Source of the DNA: Frankia sp. R82
Lineage (GTDB): Bacteria; Actinomycetota; Actinomycetes; Frankiales; Frankiaceae
Direction: 5' to 3'
DNA: 64,000 bases
Assembly (NCBI RefSeq): GCF_023716925.1
Contig: NZ_JAMQQG010000004.1
Coordinates: 1 to 64,000, forward strand
Part shown: piece after piece, positions 17,930-26,566 of the stretch
How positions within the stretch are numbered: the first letter of the stretch is position 1
Layout of the letters: the number at the start of each line of letters is the position of its first letter
Made by a program: the position numbers and the translations under genes
Notes under the pieces: model-generated
What the model was told of the DNA's origin: nothing
The model's database searches: none
The model's input: only the letters and a program-made list of their open reading frames with translations

Positions 17930-18832
17930 ATGTGCCACCTGTTCGCGATGAGCAGTGGGCCGACGCCGATCAGTGCAACGTTCTGGCTTCTGGACGCGGC
18001 CGAGAGCTCCGGTGCCGCCCCGCGGCGCCCGCCGGACGGTGTCGGGCTCGGCGCTATCGATCAGGACGGGTCGCTACGGGTGGTGCGGCACGCGATCCAC
18101 GGCCGGGCCGATACCGAGTTCGCCCGGCAGCCACAGGAGGTCACCGCGACGACCTTCGTCGCGCATGTGCGGCATGCCTCAACCGGACGGGCCAGTGCCG
18201 ACAACACCCATCCGTTCGTCCGGGACAACCGGATCTTCGCCCATAACGGGGTGATCGAGGGACTGCAGTCCCTGGACGCCGAGCTGGGTGCGGCCGGCCT
18301 GCATGTGGCGGGGGACACCGACTCGGAGCGGTACTTCGCCCTGATCACCAGGGAGATCGACCGGCACGGCGGGGATGTCGGTGCGGGCATCACGGCCGCC
18401 GCCCGGTGGATCGCGGCCAACCTGCCGATGTACTCGATCAACATGATCCTGCTTGCCGCCGGGGAGCTGTGGGCGCTGCGGTACCCCGACACCAACGGCC
18501 TGTACGTGCTACGTCGTGGCCCGGGTGGGCGCAACGCGCGCCACCTTGATCATGCCAGTCCCTTCAGCGAGATCCGGGTGCGTTCGGTGGACCTGCTCGA
18601 CCTCCCGGCGGTGGTGGTGGAAAGCGAGCGGATGGACGAGGATCCGCGCTGGCGACTGCTGGACAGCGGAGAGCTGCTGCACGTCGCGGCGGATCTGACC
18701 ATGACCTCCCGAACGGTGCTGGCCGACCCCCCGGCGCGCCAGCTTTCCCTGGACGAGCTGCGTCCGCAGGCTGCCGCCTCGCAGACGACTGCCGTCCCCG
18801 AACATCCGGTCACGACGGCACCCGTCCGGTAG
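17930..18832 (+). CDS. class II glutamine amidotransferase
   Basis: A 300-residue stand-alone Ntn-type amidotransferase. The sequence starts MCHLFAMSSG, so removal of Met exposes the nucleophile Cys2. Glutamine-site motifs follow: FVAHVRHASTGRASADNTHPF, IFAHNGVIEG and GDTDSERYFALI. It resembles the YafJ/EgtC group, which hydrolyse glutamine or gamma-glutamyl amides; no partner synthase lies beside it. The ATG at 17930 follows GGGGAGGGGAGG with ideal spacing, which fixes the start and keeps Cys at position 2. The C-terminal 50 residues are variable. Confidence 0.9.
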   Translation: MCHLFAMSSGPTPISATFWLLDAAESSGAAPRRPPDGVGLGAIDQDGSLRVVRHAIHGRADTEFARQPQEVTATTFVAHVRHASTGRASADNTHPFVRDNRIFAHNGVIEGLQSLDAELGAAGLHVAGDTDSERYFALITREIDRHGGDVGAGITAAARWIAANLPMYSINMILLAAGELWALRYPDTNGLYVLRRGPGGRNARHLDHASPFSEIRVRSVDLLDLPAVVVESERMDEDPRWRLLDSGELLHVAADLTMTSRTVLADPPARQLSLDELRPQAAASQTTAVPEHPVTTAPVR

Positions 18833-19002
18833 CGCCGAAGCCCGGACCGAACGCCATCGCGGGTCCGGGACGAGCGGGACGAGGTGCCCGGGCCGTTCGG
18901 CCCCGGCGAACAGGCCGACATAGCCGGCGTGTGCGCGGGGTAGCAATCGTGATGGGGTGTAGGTGCGGACAGTCGCAGTTCCCTGCGCGGAAGGGGCTCG
19001 TC

Positions 19003-19869
19003 GTGGTAGTTGAGGTCGGCAGAATTGGGCTCTGGGCAGCTCAGCGGCAATGGCCGACGGACGTCCGGGCCCGCAGGGACATCGCCGTCGACGTGGCGGC
19101 GTTGGGTTTCCCGACGGTGTGGATCGGGGCGGCGGGTGGGGACCTGGAACTTCCCGCGGCCATCCTGGATGGCACGGAAGGGCTGGCGGTCGGCACGAGC
19201 ATTCTGAACATCTGGACGGAGAAGGCGGACATCGTCGCGGATCACTACGCGATGCTCGCCAAGGCGCATCCCGACCGGCTGCTGCTCGGCTTCGGCGTCG
19301 GGCACCGGGAGCCGGTCGAGGCCGCCACCGGGCGGCCCTGGGAGAAGCCGGTGGAGGTGCTGCTCGACTACCTGGACACCCTCGACGAGCTTGGCGTTCC
19401 ACGGGAGGACCAGGCTCTCGCGGCGCTTGGGCCCAGGGTGCTCGGTATCGCCGCGGAGCGTACGGCGGGTGCGCTGCCGTATCTGGTCACGCCGGAGTAC
19501 ACCCGCCAGGCCCGCCGGATCCTCGGGCCGGACGTGCTGCTCGCCATCGAGCAGAAGGTCGTGTTCGCCACCGATGCCGGATCGGCCCGGGCCATCGCCC
19601 GGAGCAATCTCGGGCCCTACCTGGGTCTGCCGAACTACGTGCGTAACCTGCGCCGCCTCGGTTTCACCGACGCGGACCTGGCGAACGGCGGTTCGGACCG
19701 GCTCGTTGACGAGCTGGTCGCCTGGGGGGACGAGAAGGCGATCCTGACCCGGATCGGCGCACATCACGGCGCGGGCGCGGATCACGTCGCCGTGCAGGTG
19801 CTCACGGACACCCCGGGTGAGCTGCCCCGGGCCGGCTGGGCTCGGCTTGCCGCGGCGATCGGCGGCTGA
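19003..19869 (+). CDS. LLM-class F420-dependent oxidoreductase
   Basis: About 288 residues with the luciferase-like TIM-barrel pattern: GRIGLWAAQRQWPTDVRARRDIA at the start, GFPTVWIGAAGGDL, AVGTSILNIWTEKADIVADHYAML and LLLGFGVGHREPVE. Proteins of this group use coenzyme F420 (or FMN) for hydride transfer; the substrate is unknown. I start at the GTG at 19003, which has AAGGGG with 6-nt spacing; frames further upstream lack family similarity. Single gene, no partner in the neighbourhood. Confidence 0.85.
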   Translation: MVVEVGRIGLWAAQRQWPTDVRARRDIAVDVAALGFPTVWIGAAGGDLELPAAILDGTEGLAVGTSILNIWTEKADIVADHYAMLAKAHPDRLLLGFGVGHREPVEAATGRPWEKPVEVLLDYLDTLDELGVPREDQALAALGPRVLGIAAERTAGALPYLVTPEYTRQARRILGPDVLLAIEQKVVFATDAGSARAIARSNLGPYLGLPNYVRNLRRLGFTDADLANGGSDRLVDELVAWGDEKAILTRIGAHHGAGADHVAVQVLTDTPGELPRAGWARLAAAIGG

Positions 19870-19964
19870 TGCCGCTGCCGGGCGGCCCACCGGTGCGATA
19901 GTCTGTCCGGCAACCGATCAATTCGCCTGCCCTGTGTCTGCGGCCGAGTCACGGAGAGTGACGC

Positions 19965-20330
19965 ATGCCCGCAGACGAGTCTGTTGTGCCCCGCGTGGGT
20001 ACGCACGACCTGGATGGTCAGTCCCAGGCACCTGACGCGATACCCGCCGCCCGCGCCGCGGATCAGGCGCAGCAGCCTGTTCCCGCACTTCCCCCGGCGG
20101 ATGCCCCCGCCGTGTCGATCACCGTCGATGGCCAGTCCGAGCTGGTCGAAAGCCTGATGACCGGCCTGAGCGTCGGCGAGCGCGAACACCTCGTCGAAAT
20201 GATCAATTCGTCGATCGAGGCCGAGCGTACGGCCGCCTTCGACGGCACAGTGCGTCGCCAGGTCGATGTCGGGGTACGCCGTCGGCGTTCGTCCCGTTCG
20301 GTGCAGGACGCGGACAACGCCGGTGCGTAG
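19965..20330 (+). CDS. hypothetical protein upstream of GAF-ANTAR gene
   Basis: A 121-residue protein I do not recognise. The first 50 residues are Ala/Pro-rich. The middle is a likely helical segment (SELVESLMTGLSVGEREHL) with an acidic face, and the end is very basic (VRRRRSSRSVQ). No signal peptide or membrane segment. The ATG is preceded by CGGAGAG with good spacing, which supports it being a real gene. It ends 162 bp before the proposed GAF-ANTAR start and may be cotranscribed. Confidence 0.6.
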   Translation: MPADESVVPRVGTHDLDGQSQAPDAIPAARAADQAQQPVPALPPADAPAVSITVDGQSELVESLMTGLSVGEREHLVEMINSSIEAERTAAFDGTVRRQVDVGVRRRRSSRSVQDADNAGA

Positions 20331-20492
20331 CCACCGGGCGGGCAGGTAGCGCGCACGGTGGTCCGTCAGAATGACTCGACAGCAACGCAGGTAGCGGCGG
20401 ACACCCGCCCTGCCCCGGGCAGCCCGGAGGACAGTGGACCGGCGAGCGCACAGGCCCGGCGCACCTCGGGCCGCAGAGGCGGGAGTGCGACG

Positions 20493-21197
20493 GTGGAGAT
20501 CGACAAGGTGCGTCTGGACGCCAGCCTTGCCCGGCTGCACCACCAGGTACCCAGTCAGGTCGAGCTCGCCAAGCTGGTGAGCGAGGTGGTCGGGGCGGTC
20601 ACCGAGATCTTCGACCTGGCCGGCGCCGGTGTGCTGTTGGTGGACGCCGACCGGGCGCTGCGCAGTATCGCCGCGTCCGACAGCACGGGAGCGCTGCTCG
20701 AACGGGTCCAGGAGGAGTTCGGCGAGGGGCCCTGCGTCGAGTCGTTCATCGTGGACGAGATCGTCGTGTCGAACGACCTCACCCAGGAGGATCGCTGGCC
20801 GCGGGTCACCCCGGCCCTGACCGCGGGCGGTGTCCGGGCCGTCCTCGGCGTACCGGTACGCCTCGGCGGTGGTCCGATCGGCACGCTGAACGTCGCCGAC
20901 GACCAGGTCCGGCAGTGGACCACCAGCGAGCGGGACGCGATCGTGCACTTCGGCGGGGTGCTGGAGAACCTGCTGCTGGCCGGGCTCATCGCCGACCGTA
21001 ACGACCGGCTCGCCCGGCAGCTGCAGTACGCCCTGGACTACCGCGTCCCGATCGAGCGTGCGGTGGGCTATCTGATGGCGACGATGCGCACCGACCCGGT
21101 CTCGGCCTTCGAGAAGCTGCGGCGCACGGCGCGAGACGAACGCCGCCGGGTGTCGGAACTCGCCGAGGAGATCCTCGCCGGGCAGCGCAGCCTCTGA
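20493..21197 (+). CDS. GAF-ANTAR transcription antitermination regulator
   Basis: About 234 residues. A GAF domain (30-165; FDLAGAGVLLVDADRALR, EGPCVESF, LGVPVRLGGGPIGTLNV) is followed by an ANTAR RNA-binding domain (170-230; LQYALDYRVPIERAVGYL, AFEKLRRTARDERRRVSELAEE). ANTAR proteins bind paired hexaloop hairpins in leader RNA and prevent termination. The GTG at 20493 has GGGAG with 7-nt spacing. A GTG at 20358 would add 45 low-complexity residues. The ABC exporter genes begin 190 bp downstream, with a hairpin between. Confidence 0.87.
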   Translation: MEIDKVRLDASLARLHHQVPSQVELAKLVSEVVGAVTEIFDLAGAGVLLVDADRALRSIAASDSTGALLERVQEEFGEGPCVESFIVDEIVVSNDLTQEDRWPRVTPALTAGGVRAVLGVPVRLGGGPIGTLNVADDQVRQWTTSERDAIVHFGGVLENLLLAGLIADRNDRLARQLQYALDYRVPIERAVGYLMATMRTDPVSAFEKLRRTARDERRRVSELAEEILAGQRSL

Positions 21198-21222
21198 CCG
21201 TCCGGGGACGGACCGCCCGGGC

Positions 21223-21242
21223 CGTGTCGGGTGGGCGACACG
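21223..21242 (+). promoter_or_regulatory. hairpin with hexaloop before the ABC operon
   Basis: CGTGTCG (21223-21229) and CGACACG (21236-21242) form a perfect 7-bp stem with a 6-nt loop GGTGGG. A smaller stem, CCGT/ACGG, lies just before it. It could be a terminator for the regulator gene or one arm of an ANTAR target, though loop position 1 is G rather than the usual A. Confidence 0.4.
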
Positions 21243-21385
21243 GATGTTGCGGGACCAGTGGTGGCCGGACCGGTGGGTGTTCCGCCACGATGGGCGCGTA
21301 CCGCCACCATGCGGACCGAGACGAGCGGCGGCGCGCACCCGGCGCCGGACACCTGTCGAGCGGAGCACCGCCCGAGCGGAGGCGA

Positions 21386-22420
21386 ATGATCGAGGCACAG
21401 GGGCTCACCAAGAGATACGGACGCACGGTCGCGGTCAACGACCTGTCGTTCACGGTGGCGCCCGGCAAGGTAACCGGATTCCTCGGGCCCAACGGCGCGG
21501 GAAAGTCCACGACCATGCGGATGATCCTGGGGCTCGACAACCCGAGCGCCGGCACGGTCCGGATCAACGGCCGACGTTACGCCGAGCTGCATCACCCGCT
21601 GCGGCAGGTCGGGGCGCTGCTGGACGCGAAGTGGGTACATCCCAACCGCTCCGCCCGGTCACATCTGCGCTGGATCGCCGCGTCCAACCGCATTCCGGTC
21701 AAGCGGGTCGACGAGGTCCTCGAGGTCGTGGGGCTCACCTCGGTGGCCGGCAAGCGTGCCGGGGGGTTCTCGCTCGGCATGTCCCAACGACTCGGTATCG
21801 CGACGGCACTGCTGGGTGATCCGGGCGTCCTGCTGTTCGACGAGCCGGTCAACGGGCTGGACCCCGAGGGCATTCTGTGGATCCGGCAGTTCATGCACCG
21901 GCTGGCGGACGAGGGTCGCACGGTGTTCGTCTCGAGCCACCTGCTGTCCGAGATGGCGCTGACCGCGCAGGATCTGGTCGTCATCGGCCGAGGGCGGTTG
22001 ATCGCGCAGACCAGTACGCAGGAGTTCATCGACAACGCCTCCGAATCGGCGGTCCGGGTGCGTGGGCCGGAGATGGAGCGGCTGCACGGCCTGCTCACCG
22101 GTCAGGGCCTGACCGTGCGGGACGTGCCGGCCGGCGCCGACGGCCCGGCGGCGCTGCTCGTACCGAACGCCAGCACGGAGCAGATCGGCGAGCTGGCCGG
22201 CACGGTCGGGCTGGTCCTGCACGAGCTCGCCGCCCAGCGCGGCTCGCTGGAACAGGCCTTCATCCAGCTCACCGGGCAGGACGTCGAGTACCAGGCCGGT
22301 GCGGGCGCCCCAGCGGGCGCCGCCGCGGCCGGGGGCGGTACCGGTGTCGCGGTGCCGCCACCAGCGGGCGAAGCGCCCTCCGGCGTGCCCCTGAACGTGC
22401 CGGGAGGCGACGCGCGATGA
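21386..22420 (+). CDS. ABC transporter ATP-binding protein (ABC-2 exporter)
   Basis: A 344-residue ATPase. Walker A is GPNGAGKST, the signature motif appears as FSLGMSQR, Walker B as VLLFDEPVNGLDPEG, and the switch His as VSSHLLSEM. It is the DrrA/CcmA-type importer-less ATPase used by ABC-2 exporters. A C-terminal domain of about 100 residues ends in an Ala/Gly/Pro-rich tail. The ATG at 21386 is preceded by GCGGAGG. Its stop overlaps the permease start by 4 bp (ATGA), so the two form one exporter. Substrate unknown. Confidence 0.93.
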   Translation: MIEAQGLTKRYGRTVAVNDLSFTVAPGKVTGFLGPNGAGKSTTMRMILGLDNPSAGTVRINGRRYAELHHPLRQVGALLDAKWVHPNRSARSHLRWIAASNRIPVKRVDEVLEVVGLTSVAGKRAGGFSLGMSQRLGIATALLGDPGVLLFDEPVNGLDPEGILWIRQFMHRLADEGRTVFVSSHLLSEMALTAQDLVVIGRGRLIAQTSTQEFIDNASESAVRVRGPEMERLHGLLTGQGLTVRDVPAGADGPAALLVPNASTEQIGELAGTVGLVLHELAAQRGSLEQAFIQLTGQDVEYQAGAGAPAGAAAAGGGTGVAVPPPAGEAPSGVPLNVPGGDAR

Positions 22421-23178
22421 CGCTGCTCACCGTGGAACGGATCAAGCTGTTCTCCACCCGCTCGCCGTGGTGGTGCATGATCCTCGCGACGGCCCTCACC
22501 GTGGGGCTGACCTCGCTGTTCGCCGCGACCACCCGCACGAAGGACCTGGCCGATCTCACCCCGGACGCCACCCAGTTCGCCTACAACTTCGGGCTGGTGG
22601 TGATGATGGTGATGTCGACGCTGGCCGTCACCACCGAGTACCGGTTCGGCACGATTCGTTCGACGTTTCTCGCCGTGCCCACCCGGACGCCGGCCCTCGT
22701 CGCCAAGGCCGTGGTGGTGGCATCCCTGTCCGGGATCGTCGGCGAGATCACCGCCGTCGGCTCCTGGGGGATCGCCCGGCTGATCCAGCCGGATGCGCCG
22801 CTGGCGCTGAACACGGCCCAGGAATACCGCAACGTGTTCGGGGTCGGCCTGGTGTATCTGCTGGCCTCGGTGTTCGCGATGGCCGTCGGGCTGATCGTCC
22901 GGCAGTCCGCCGGGGCGATCGTGATCGAGCTGATCTACCTGTTCCTGCTGGAGAACCTGCTGCCGGTGATCCCGCGGATCGGTGACAGCATCCAGCACTG
23001 GCTGCCGTTCACCGTCGGGGACAACTTCATCGTCGCGGGCGCCGTGCGCCATTCGGACGGTCCGCCGGTGATCGACAACATGCCGCTGGGTCCCTGGGGT
23101 TCACTGCTCTACTTCGCGGCGGTCTGCATCGGCCTGTTCGTGATCGGTACCGTCCTCGCCCGGCGCCGCGACGCCTGA
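22417..23178 (+). CDS. ABC-2 type permease
   Basis: A 253-residue membrane protein with six predicted helices, for example about 20-38, 58-78, 98-120, 148-168, 173-192 and 230-248. The N-terminal segment TVERIKLFSTRSPWW and the stretch TEYRFGTIRSTFLAVPTR are typical of ABC-2 permeases that pair with DrrA-like ATPases. It would form the channel of the exporter encoded by the overlapping upstream gene. The transported molecule cannot be inferred. Confidence 0.9.
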   Translation: MTLLTVERIKLFSTRSPWWCMILATALTVGLTSLFAATTRTKDLADLTPDATQFAYNFGLVVMMVMSTLAVTTEYRFGTIRSTFLAVPTRTPALVAKAVVVASLSGIVGEITAVGSWGIARLIQPDAPLALNTAQEYRNVFGVGLVYLLASVFAMAVGLIVRQSAGAIVIELIYLFLLENLLPVIPRIGDSIQHWLPFTVGDNFIVAGAVRHSDGPPVIDNMPLGPWGSLLYFAAVCIGLFVIGTVLARRRDA

Positions 23179-23198
23179 CGAGGGCAGGCTCGCCCGGG

Positions 23199-23261
23199 CG
23201 CCAGGGTCCTCGGGGCCAGGGTCCTCGGGTGTCAGGGTCCTCGGGTGTCAGGGTTCTCAGG
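23199..23261. repeat. 15-16 bp tandem repeat, four copies
   Basis: The core CAGGGTCCTCGG recurs at 23202, 23217, 23233 and (with two changes) 23249. It sits between the convergent permease and hypothetical gene and touches the stop codon of the latter. Confidence 0.82.
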
Positions 23262-23799
23262 CGCCCGGGCCCCACCGGTCGCGTCCGGCACGCAGCCGTT
23301 CGCGGGCCTTCATCCGGGCCTCGTGGACGTGGCGCTGACCGCCGGTCAGCCGGCGCCGGACCTCCTCGTCCGCCTCGACGAAGGGCCGGTAGTAGAGGTC
23401 GTCGTACTCCTCGACGATCTGGAACGTCCATCGTCCGTCCAGGACGTTGCGTCCCAGCAGCTGTTCGCGTAGCTGGCCGGCGGTCCGGCGGTGTCCGGCG
23501 GCGGCCAGCTGCGCTACGGCATCGCCAAGCAGGAGATCGGCGTGCCCGGACAGCTGGTGGAACTCGTACAGCGCGCCCCGGGCCCGTTCGACGCATTCCA
23601 GGGCCTCACCGAGCCGGCCGACCGCCTCGACGGTGGCGTCGTCGAGATCCTCCCGGGTGCGATGCGCCGACCCACGACCGGTGCGTGGTGCGCCATCCAC
23701 GGCACCTACGGTCCTGGGACGGCTCTCGGCCGGATCCGACCGACTGGTGGCGTGGTCGTGGGCCTGGCCGTCGGCGTCGGTAGGTGCAGGTGTGCTCAC
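23257..23799 (-). CDS. hypothetical protein, possibly helical
   Basis: About 180 residues without a family I can name. The first 55 residues are charged and low-complexity. The rest is mainly helical, with ERARGALYEFHQLSGHADLLLGDAVAQL and then FVEADEEVRRRLTGGQRHVHEAR. No signal peptide or membrane helix. I begin at a GTG (23799) giving MSTPAPTDADG; a TTG at 23841 would extend it. It lies between the ABC exporter and an MFS gene and shares no obvious operon. Confidence 0.6.
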   Translation of the reverse strand: MSTPAPTDADGQAHDHATSRSDPAESRPRTVGAVDGAPRTGRGSAHRTREDLDDATVEAVGRLGEALECVERARGALYEFHQLSGHADLLLGDAVAQLAAAGHRRTAGQLREQLLGRNVLDGRWTFQIVEEYDDLYYRPFVEADEEVRRRLTGGQRHVHEARMKARERLRAGRDRWGPGA

Positions 23800-23869
23800 C
23801 CAGCCGACATGCCCGGATACCCACTGCCCGACACCGCCCAACCGGGCCGGACGGCCCCTGGCCCCGGTC

Positions 23870-25471
23870 TCAGGACCGCGCCACCGGGCCGTCGGCCGCG
23901 TCGAGCGTCGCCACCCCGGTGGAGCCGGGCGCGATCACCTCGGCCGGGTCGAACACCGCCACCCCGGTGGAGCCGGTGGAAAGCAGGTCTACGACGGCCG
24001 GAGCCGTTTCGGGCCGCGGGGTGGGGAGTGCGGCGCCGGGCGCGCGCCGGCCAGGGATGAAGGCGGCGACCGCCAGCGCCGCCACGGCCGCGACGGTGGC
24101 GATGACGAACGTGACCCGGAAGCCGGACAGGGTGGGTACCTCGGCGCCCGCGTAGGTCGTGGTCAGGTGGGACAGCACGACACCGATGAGCGCCGAGGCG
24201 ATCGAGGTGCCGAGCGCGCGCATCAGGGTGTTCAGGCCGTTGGCCGCGGCCGTCTCGGTCGGTGGCACCGCGGCCATGATCAGCGTCGGCATGGCCGCGT
24301 AGGCGAACGCGACCCCGAGCCCGACGATGGCGCACACGACGATGACCTGCCAGATCGCGTTGAGGAAGGCGATGCCGACCGCGTAGCCGATCGCGACGAT
24401 CAGTACGCCGATCATCAGGCTGGCCTTCGCCCCGAACGTGGCGATGATCCGGGCGGTGATCGGTGAGGCCAGCACCATCACCACGCCGAACGGCGCGAAG
24501 CACAGCCCGGCGACGACCATCGAGGCACCGAAGCCGAAGCCGGTCCCGGTGGGGATCTGCATCAGCTGCGGAACGACCAGCGACAGGGCGTACATGGCGA
24601 TGCCGACGATGACCGAGGTGAGGTTGGTCATCAGGACCTGCCGTCGGGCGGTGACCCGCAGGTCGACCACCGGCGTCGGTACCCGCAGTTCCCACCAGCC
24701 CCACACCAGCAGGACCACCACCCCGCCGAGACCGAGCCCGAGGGTGGTGGGGGTCGTCCAGCCCCAGTCGCTGCCCTTGGAGATCACCAGCAGCACGGCG
24801 AGCAGGCCGACCAGCAGGCCGATCGCCCCGACGGTGTCGAAGCGGGCGCGGCCCGCGGCCTCGTCGCGACCGGACGGCGGCGGTGCCGGGACCACCCACC
24901 ACAGCACCACCATCATGATCACGCCGAGCACGGCCGCGCCCCAGAACAGCACGTGCCAGTCGGCGTGCTGGGCGACCAGCGCCGAGAACGGGATGCCCAG
25001 CGCACCGCCGATGCCCAGCGAGGAGCTCATCAGACCGAGGGCGGCGCCCAGACGTGCCGGCGGCAGGACATCGCGCATCATGCTGATGCCCAGCGGGATC
25101 AGCCCGGAGGCCATGCCCTGCAGCGCCCGCCCGCTGACGACCGGCAGCAGGCTGCTCGTCGTGGCGCACAGCAGCGAGCCGACGATCAGCAGCACCAGAC
25201 TGACGAGCATCAGCCGCTTCTTGCCGTACATGTCGCCGAGTCGGCCCGCGATCGGCGGCGCGACCGACGCGCCGAGCAGGGTGGCGGTCACCGCCCAGGC
25301 CGTGTTCGACGCCGACGAGTGCAGCAGTCTCGGCAGGTCCGGGATCAGCGGGATCGTCAGCGTGTACATGAGGGAGGCCACCACGCCGGCACAGGCCAGC
25401 GTGGCGATGATCGGACCGACGGCCCGATCGTCGCGGCGTTGGCTGCCGGGGCGGACCGGTTCCTGCGTCAA
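23870..25471 (-). CDS. MFS multidrug efflux transporter (DHA2 type)
   Basis: A 533-residue, 14-helix major facilitator. The motif A loop is GRLGDMYGKKRLML, and motif C-like glycines occur around SSSLGIGGALGIPFSAL, which marks drug/proton antiporters. The start is probably TTG with GGGAG five bases upstream. The C-terminal 60 residues contain a doubled segment (STGVAVFDPAEVIAPGSTG and a near copy). A MarR-type gene is divergent, with two palindromes between, so the pump is probably derepressed by a ligand of that regulator. Confidence 0.93.
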   Translation of the reverse strand: MTQEPVRPGSQRRDDRAVGPIIATLACAGVVASLMYTLTIPLIPDLPRLLHSSASNTAWAVTATLLGASVAPPIAGRLGDMYGKKRLMLVSLVLLIVGSLLCATTSSLLPVVSGRALQGMASGLIPLGISMMRDVLPPARLGAALGLMSSSLGIGGALGIPFSALVAQHADWHVLFWGAAVLGVIMMVVLWWVVPAPPPSGRDEAAGRARFDTVGAIGLLVGLLAVLLVISKGSDWGWTTPTTLGLGLGGVVVLLVWGWWELRVPTPVVDLRVTARRQVLMTNLTSVIVGIAMYALSLVVPQLMQIPTGTGFGFGASMVVAGLCFAPFGVVMVLASPITARIIATFGAKASLMIGVLIVAIGYAVGIAFLNAIWQVIVVCAIVGLGVAFAYAAMPTLIMAAVPPTETAAANGLNTLMRALGTSIASALIGVVLSHLTTTYAGAEVPTLSGFRVTFVIATVAAVAALAVAAFIPGRRAPGAALPTPRPETAPAVVDLLSTGSTGVAVFDPAEVIAPGSTGVATLDAADGPVARS

Positions 25472-25545
25472 GAAGTCTCCCGGTTCAGGCGGGCGCGCGG
25501 GCGCCGCAGAGCGTCCGCCGGACGCGGGGAGCGCCCGCCCGCTGC

Positions 25546-25562
25546 ATGTGCATGATGCACAT
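25546..25562. promoter_or_regulatory. MarR operator 1
   Basis: ATGTGCA-TGA-TGCACAT is a perfect palindrome with 7-bp arms in the MFS/MarR intergenic region, 75 bp from the MFS start. Confidence 0.8.
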
Positions 25563-25564
25563 AG

Positions 25565-25579
25565 TATGCATGATGCATA
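25565..25579. promoter_or_regulatory. MarR operator 2
   Basis: TATGCA-TGA-TGCATA is a perfect palindrome with 6-bp arms, sharing the TGCATGATGCA core with operator 1. The centres are 18 bp apart, so two dimers would bind on nearly the same DNA face. Confidence 0.8.
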
Positions 25580-25664
25580 GATCGAGGGCTGACGGACAAT
25601 GCATCTGGCCGAGAATCACAATGGGGAGCAGGGCGAGTCGCCCACCGACACAGCAGAGGTGATC

Positions 25665-26183
25665 ATGGGTGACGGGCTGCGGACCGACCTCCCGAGCGAG
25701 GACCGGCTGCGTGACGATCAGCTCCACGCGATCGAACGCGAGCTGATGCTTCTGTCGCGCCACCACATCCTGCCCGCGTCCAACCACCGGCACGGCCGGC
25801 GCACCCTGGAGCGCTCCGCCTACCTGTTGCTCAGCCGGATCGAGGTCGAGGGCCCGATGACCCTCGCCCAGCTCGCCGAGGCCTTCTCCCTGGATGTGTC
25901 CACCGTCAACCGGCAGACGGCGGCCATGGTGCAGGCCGGACTGGTCGAGCGGATCCCCGACCCGAACGGCGCGATGGCGCGGCGGCTCGCCATGACGCCC
26001 GAGGGGCGCCAGCGCCTGCAGGCCGACCGGGACATCGTCCTCGATGCCCTGGCGAAGATCCTCACCGAATGGGCCGGCGGTGACCTGCGGCAGCTCGCGG
26101 ACGTCCTCGGTCGTTTCAACCTGACCTGCGAGCGCGAGTACGACTACGTCTGGCCCCGACCCGCCCCCCTGTCGGACCACTGA
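25665..26183 (+). CDS. MarR-family transcriptional regulator
   Basis: About 172 residues. The helical dimer region comes first (DDQLHAIERELMLLSR), then a winged helix-turn-helix (MTLAQLAEAFSLDVSTVNRQTAAMVQAGLVERIPDP), the wing (NGAMARRLAMTPEGRQRL) and the C-terminal dimer helix. It likely represses the divergent MFS pump and itself through the two palindromes. I prefer the ATG at 25665 because AGAGGTGATC, nearly a full anti-16S match, precedes it; an ATG at 25599 would add 22 residues. Confidence 0.9.
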   Translation: MGDGLRTDLPSEDRLRDDQLHAIERELMLLSRHHILPASNHRHGRRTLERSAYLLLSRIEVEGPMTLAQLAEAFSLDVSTVNRQTAAMVQAGLVERIPDPNGAMARRLAMTPEGRQRLQADRDIVLDALAKILTEWAGGDLRQLADVLGRFNLTCEREYDYVWPRPAPLSDH

Positions 26184-26278
26184 CCGGGGCTCGGCTCGGC
26201 CGGCAGGCGTGCGGAGCAGACCGGTGAGCTGCCCGGGAAAGATCGCTGGCATTGCGGCGACATAGGATGGGACGGCCA

Positions 26279-26367
26279 GGAGGGCTCGCCTAGTGGCCGA
26301 TGGCGGCGGTCTTGAAAACCGCTAAGGGGAGTGATCCTCTTCGTGGGTTCGAATCCCACGCCCTCCG
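26279..26367 (+). tRNA. tRNA-Ser (TGA)
   Basis: A class II tRNA of 89 nt. Acceptor arms GGAGGGC and GCCCTCC pair, with discriminator G. The anticodon stem GCGGT/ACCGC with loop CTTGAAA gives anticodon TGA (reads UCA). A long variable arm (GGGGAGTGATCCTCTT) and the T arm GTGGGTTCGAATCCCAC are present. The 3' CCA is not encoded (CCC). Confidence 0.96.
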
Positions 26368-26373
26368 CCCTAG

Positions 26374-26410
26374 CTGGCGGAACATGCTCACTACCAGCAT
26401 GTTCCGCCAG
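26374..26410 (+). terminator. tRNA-Ser terminator hairpin
   Basis: CTGGCGGAACATGCT (26374-26388) and its exact complement (26396-26410) form a perfect 15-bp stem with a 7-nt loop, seven bases after the tRNA. Confidence 0.85.
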
Positions 26411-26566
26411 CCTTGATGATCGAAATCTAGGTCTGCACTCCCGACCGCTCCCGACGACTGCCGGGCGCTCCCGACCGGTCGTGGACAATGCGTGGACACG
26501 ATCACGGGTCGGTCGGTGCGTCGTCCATCTGCGGTGCCGCGGTTGGGCACGACCACGCTCCCACCG

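Noticed and set aside
26374-26566. Possible attachment site after tRNA-Ser
   Set aside because: The 15-bp dyad is best explained as a terminator. No repeat of the tRNA end or integrase is present in the window.
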